Shown here piece after piece: positions 15,372-16,017 of a stretch of 16,017 bases of DNA. How positions within the stretch are numbered: the stretch's first letter is position 1; every line of letters begins with the position of its first letter. Below the pieces are notes generated by a model. It saw only the letters and a program-made list of their open reading frames with translations. It did no database searches and was not told the origin of the DNA. A program made the translations under genes and the position numbers. The stretch spans positions 1 through 16,017 of the forward strand of contig CANKOT010000050.1 in assembly GCA_947484245.1 (NCBI GenBank). Direction: 5' to 3'. The DNA is from Comamonadaceae bacterium. GTDB taxonomy: Bacteria > Pseudomonadota > Gammaproteobacteria > Burkholderiales > Burkholderiaceae.

Positions 15372-16017
15372 TTAAAGGACCACATTCACCAACCGGCCAG
15401 GCACCACAATGATTTTCTTGGGTGCCGCGCCCGCGGCTTGCTTGGTCACTTGCTCGTGCGATGCCGCTGCTTGCTCAATGGCCGCCTTGTCAGCATTGGC
15501 AGGCACCGTGAGAGAGCCACGCAACTTGCCGTTGATTTGCAGCATGAGTTCAATCTCGTCGCGCTGCAATGCGGTTTCGTCCACGCCAGGCCAGGCCACA
15601 TCGAGCAAATCGCCTTGGCTCGCGCCGTAGCCCAACTCGTTCCACAACTGGAAAGCCAAGTGAGGGCAAGCGGGGTACATGACCCGCAACAAAATGGAAT
15701 AGCACTCGGCCAGAGCAGCGTTGTCGTTGACATCTTTGGAGGCAGCGAGCGGAGAATCTTCCAGCGTGTTGAGCATCTTCATGAGCGCTGAAACCACGGT
15801 GTTGTATTGCATGCGTTCGTAGTCGTAATTGGCTTGGCGCAATACCGAGTGGATTTCGAGGCGCAACTTTTTGGCATCGGCACTGAAAGTGATGGGCTGC
15901 GAACGGTCAACTGTGATGCCCACCTTCAAAGCGCCTTCAACTTTGACAGCGTAATTCCAAACACGGCGCACAAAACGGTAGCTGCCTTCCACGGCCGCAT
16001 CGTTCCACTCCAAGGTG
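15372..16017 (-). CDS. leuS: Leucyl-tRNA synthetase, C-terminal part
   Basis: The last 215 or so residues of leucyl-tRNA synthetase, a cytosolic class I enzyme that charges tRNA-Leu. The frame is open to the right edge, so the catalytic and editing domains and the KMSKS loop lie outside. Visible are the start of the anticodon-binding helical domain ('LEWNDAAVEGSYRFVRRVW'), 'YPACPHLAFQLWNELGY' and the C-terminal tRNA-binding domain 'LMLQINGKLRGSLTVPANADK' ending in 'KKIIVVPGRLVNVVL', all family hallmarks. It is the first visible gene of the leuS-lptE-holA-proA-gshA series, with its promoter outside the window. Confidence 0.96.
   Translation of the reverse strand, partial: TLEWNDAAVEGSYRFVRRVWNYAVKVEGALKVGITVDRSQPITFSADAKKLRLEIHSVLRQANYDYERMQYNTVVSALMKMLNTLEDSPLAASKDVNDNAALAECYSILLRVMYPACPHLAFQLWNELGYGASQGDLLDVAWPGVDETALQRDEIELMLQINGKLRGSLTVPANADKAAIEQAAASHEQVTKQAAGAAPKKIIVVPGRLVNVVL

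Noticed and set aside
1..16017. tRNA, rRNA, CRISPR, insertion sequence or prophage
   Set aside because: No cloverleaf, regular repeat-spacer pattern, transposase, integrase or terminal inverted repeats could be recognised; almost all bases are taken by housekeeping-type genes.

Overview
The window is a dense, ordinary-looking stretch of chromosome from a betaproteobacterium. It is most likely Burkholderiales, family Comamonadaceae (Limnohabitans/Rhodoferax/Polaromonas-like). The reasons are the gene order leuS-lptE-holA-proA-gshA, the proteobacterial-type GshA (the Acidithiobacillus/betaproteobacterial family), the NodI/NodJ-like ABC pair, a gentisate dioxygenase, and a GC content near 53-55% in hand-counted rows. 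No tRNA, rRNA, insertion sequence, phage gene, CRISPR array or plasmid marker was seen. No gene-free stretch exceeds 300 bases.

Layout. Positions 2-1339 (+) are the 3' two thirds of htpG (Hsp90). An intergenic region follows that holds two hairpins, possibly a small RNA. Then comes an AT-rich, TTG-initiated NYN-domain (PIN-like nuclease fold) gene at 1497-2159 (+). Facing it is a five-gene minus-strand block read from 6833 down to 2172: nodI-like ATPase, nodJ-like permease (ATGA overlap), 3-hydroxybutyryl-CoA dehydrogenase, a crotonase-family enoyl-CoA hydratase/isomerase, and the stress-response kinase srkA. Divergent from it, gentisate 1,2-dioxygenase (6962-8017, +) starts at TTG behind a good ribosome binding site. 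A near-perfect 20-bp palindrome overlaps its likely promoter. Phosphatidylserine decarboxylase (8118-8960, +) follows. The rest is on the minus strand: leuS (partial), lptE, holA, proA and gshA, with intergenic gaps of 10-49 bases and so probably one transcript, then the potassium transporter kup. The kup start codon is immediately preceded by a terminator-like hairpin and U-tract.

How the genes fit together. The leuS-to-gshA block is housekeeping: leucyl-tRNA charging, LPS assembly, replisome clamp loading, proline synthesis and the first step of glutathione synthesis. The nodI-to-srkA block joins a small-molecule/lipid-type exporter to two acyl-CoA enzymes and a protein kinase; a shared function is not evident. 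Gentisate dioxygenase is a ring-cleavage enzyme without its usual downstream pathway enzymes in view.

Nothing here clearly amounts to a new multi-gene system. The best leads are regulatory: the palindrome at the gentisate dioxygenase promoter, the mutually exclusive RNA pairings in front of kup, and the hairpin-rich region ahead of the orphan NYN gene.
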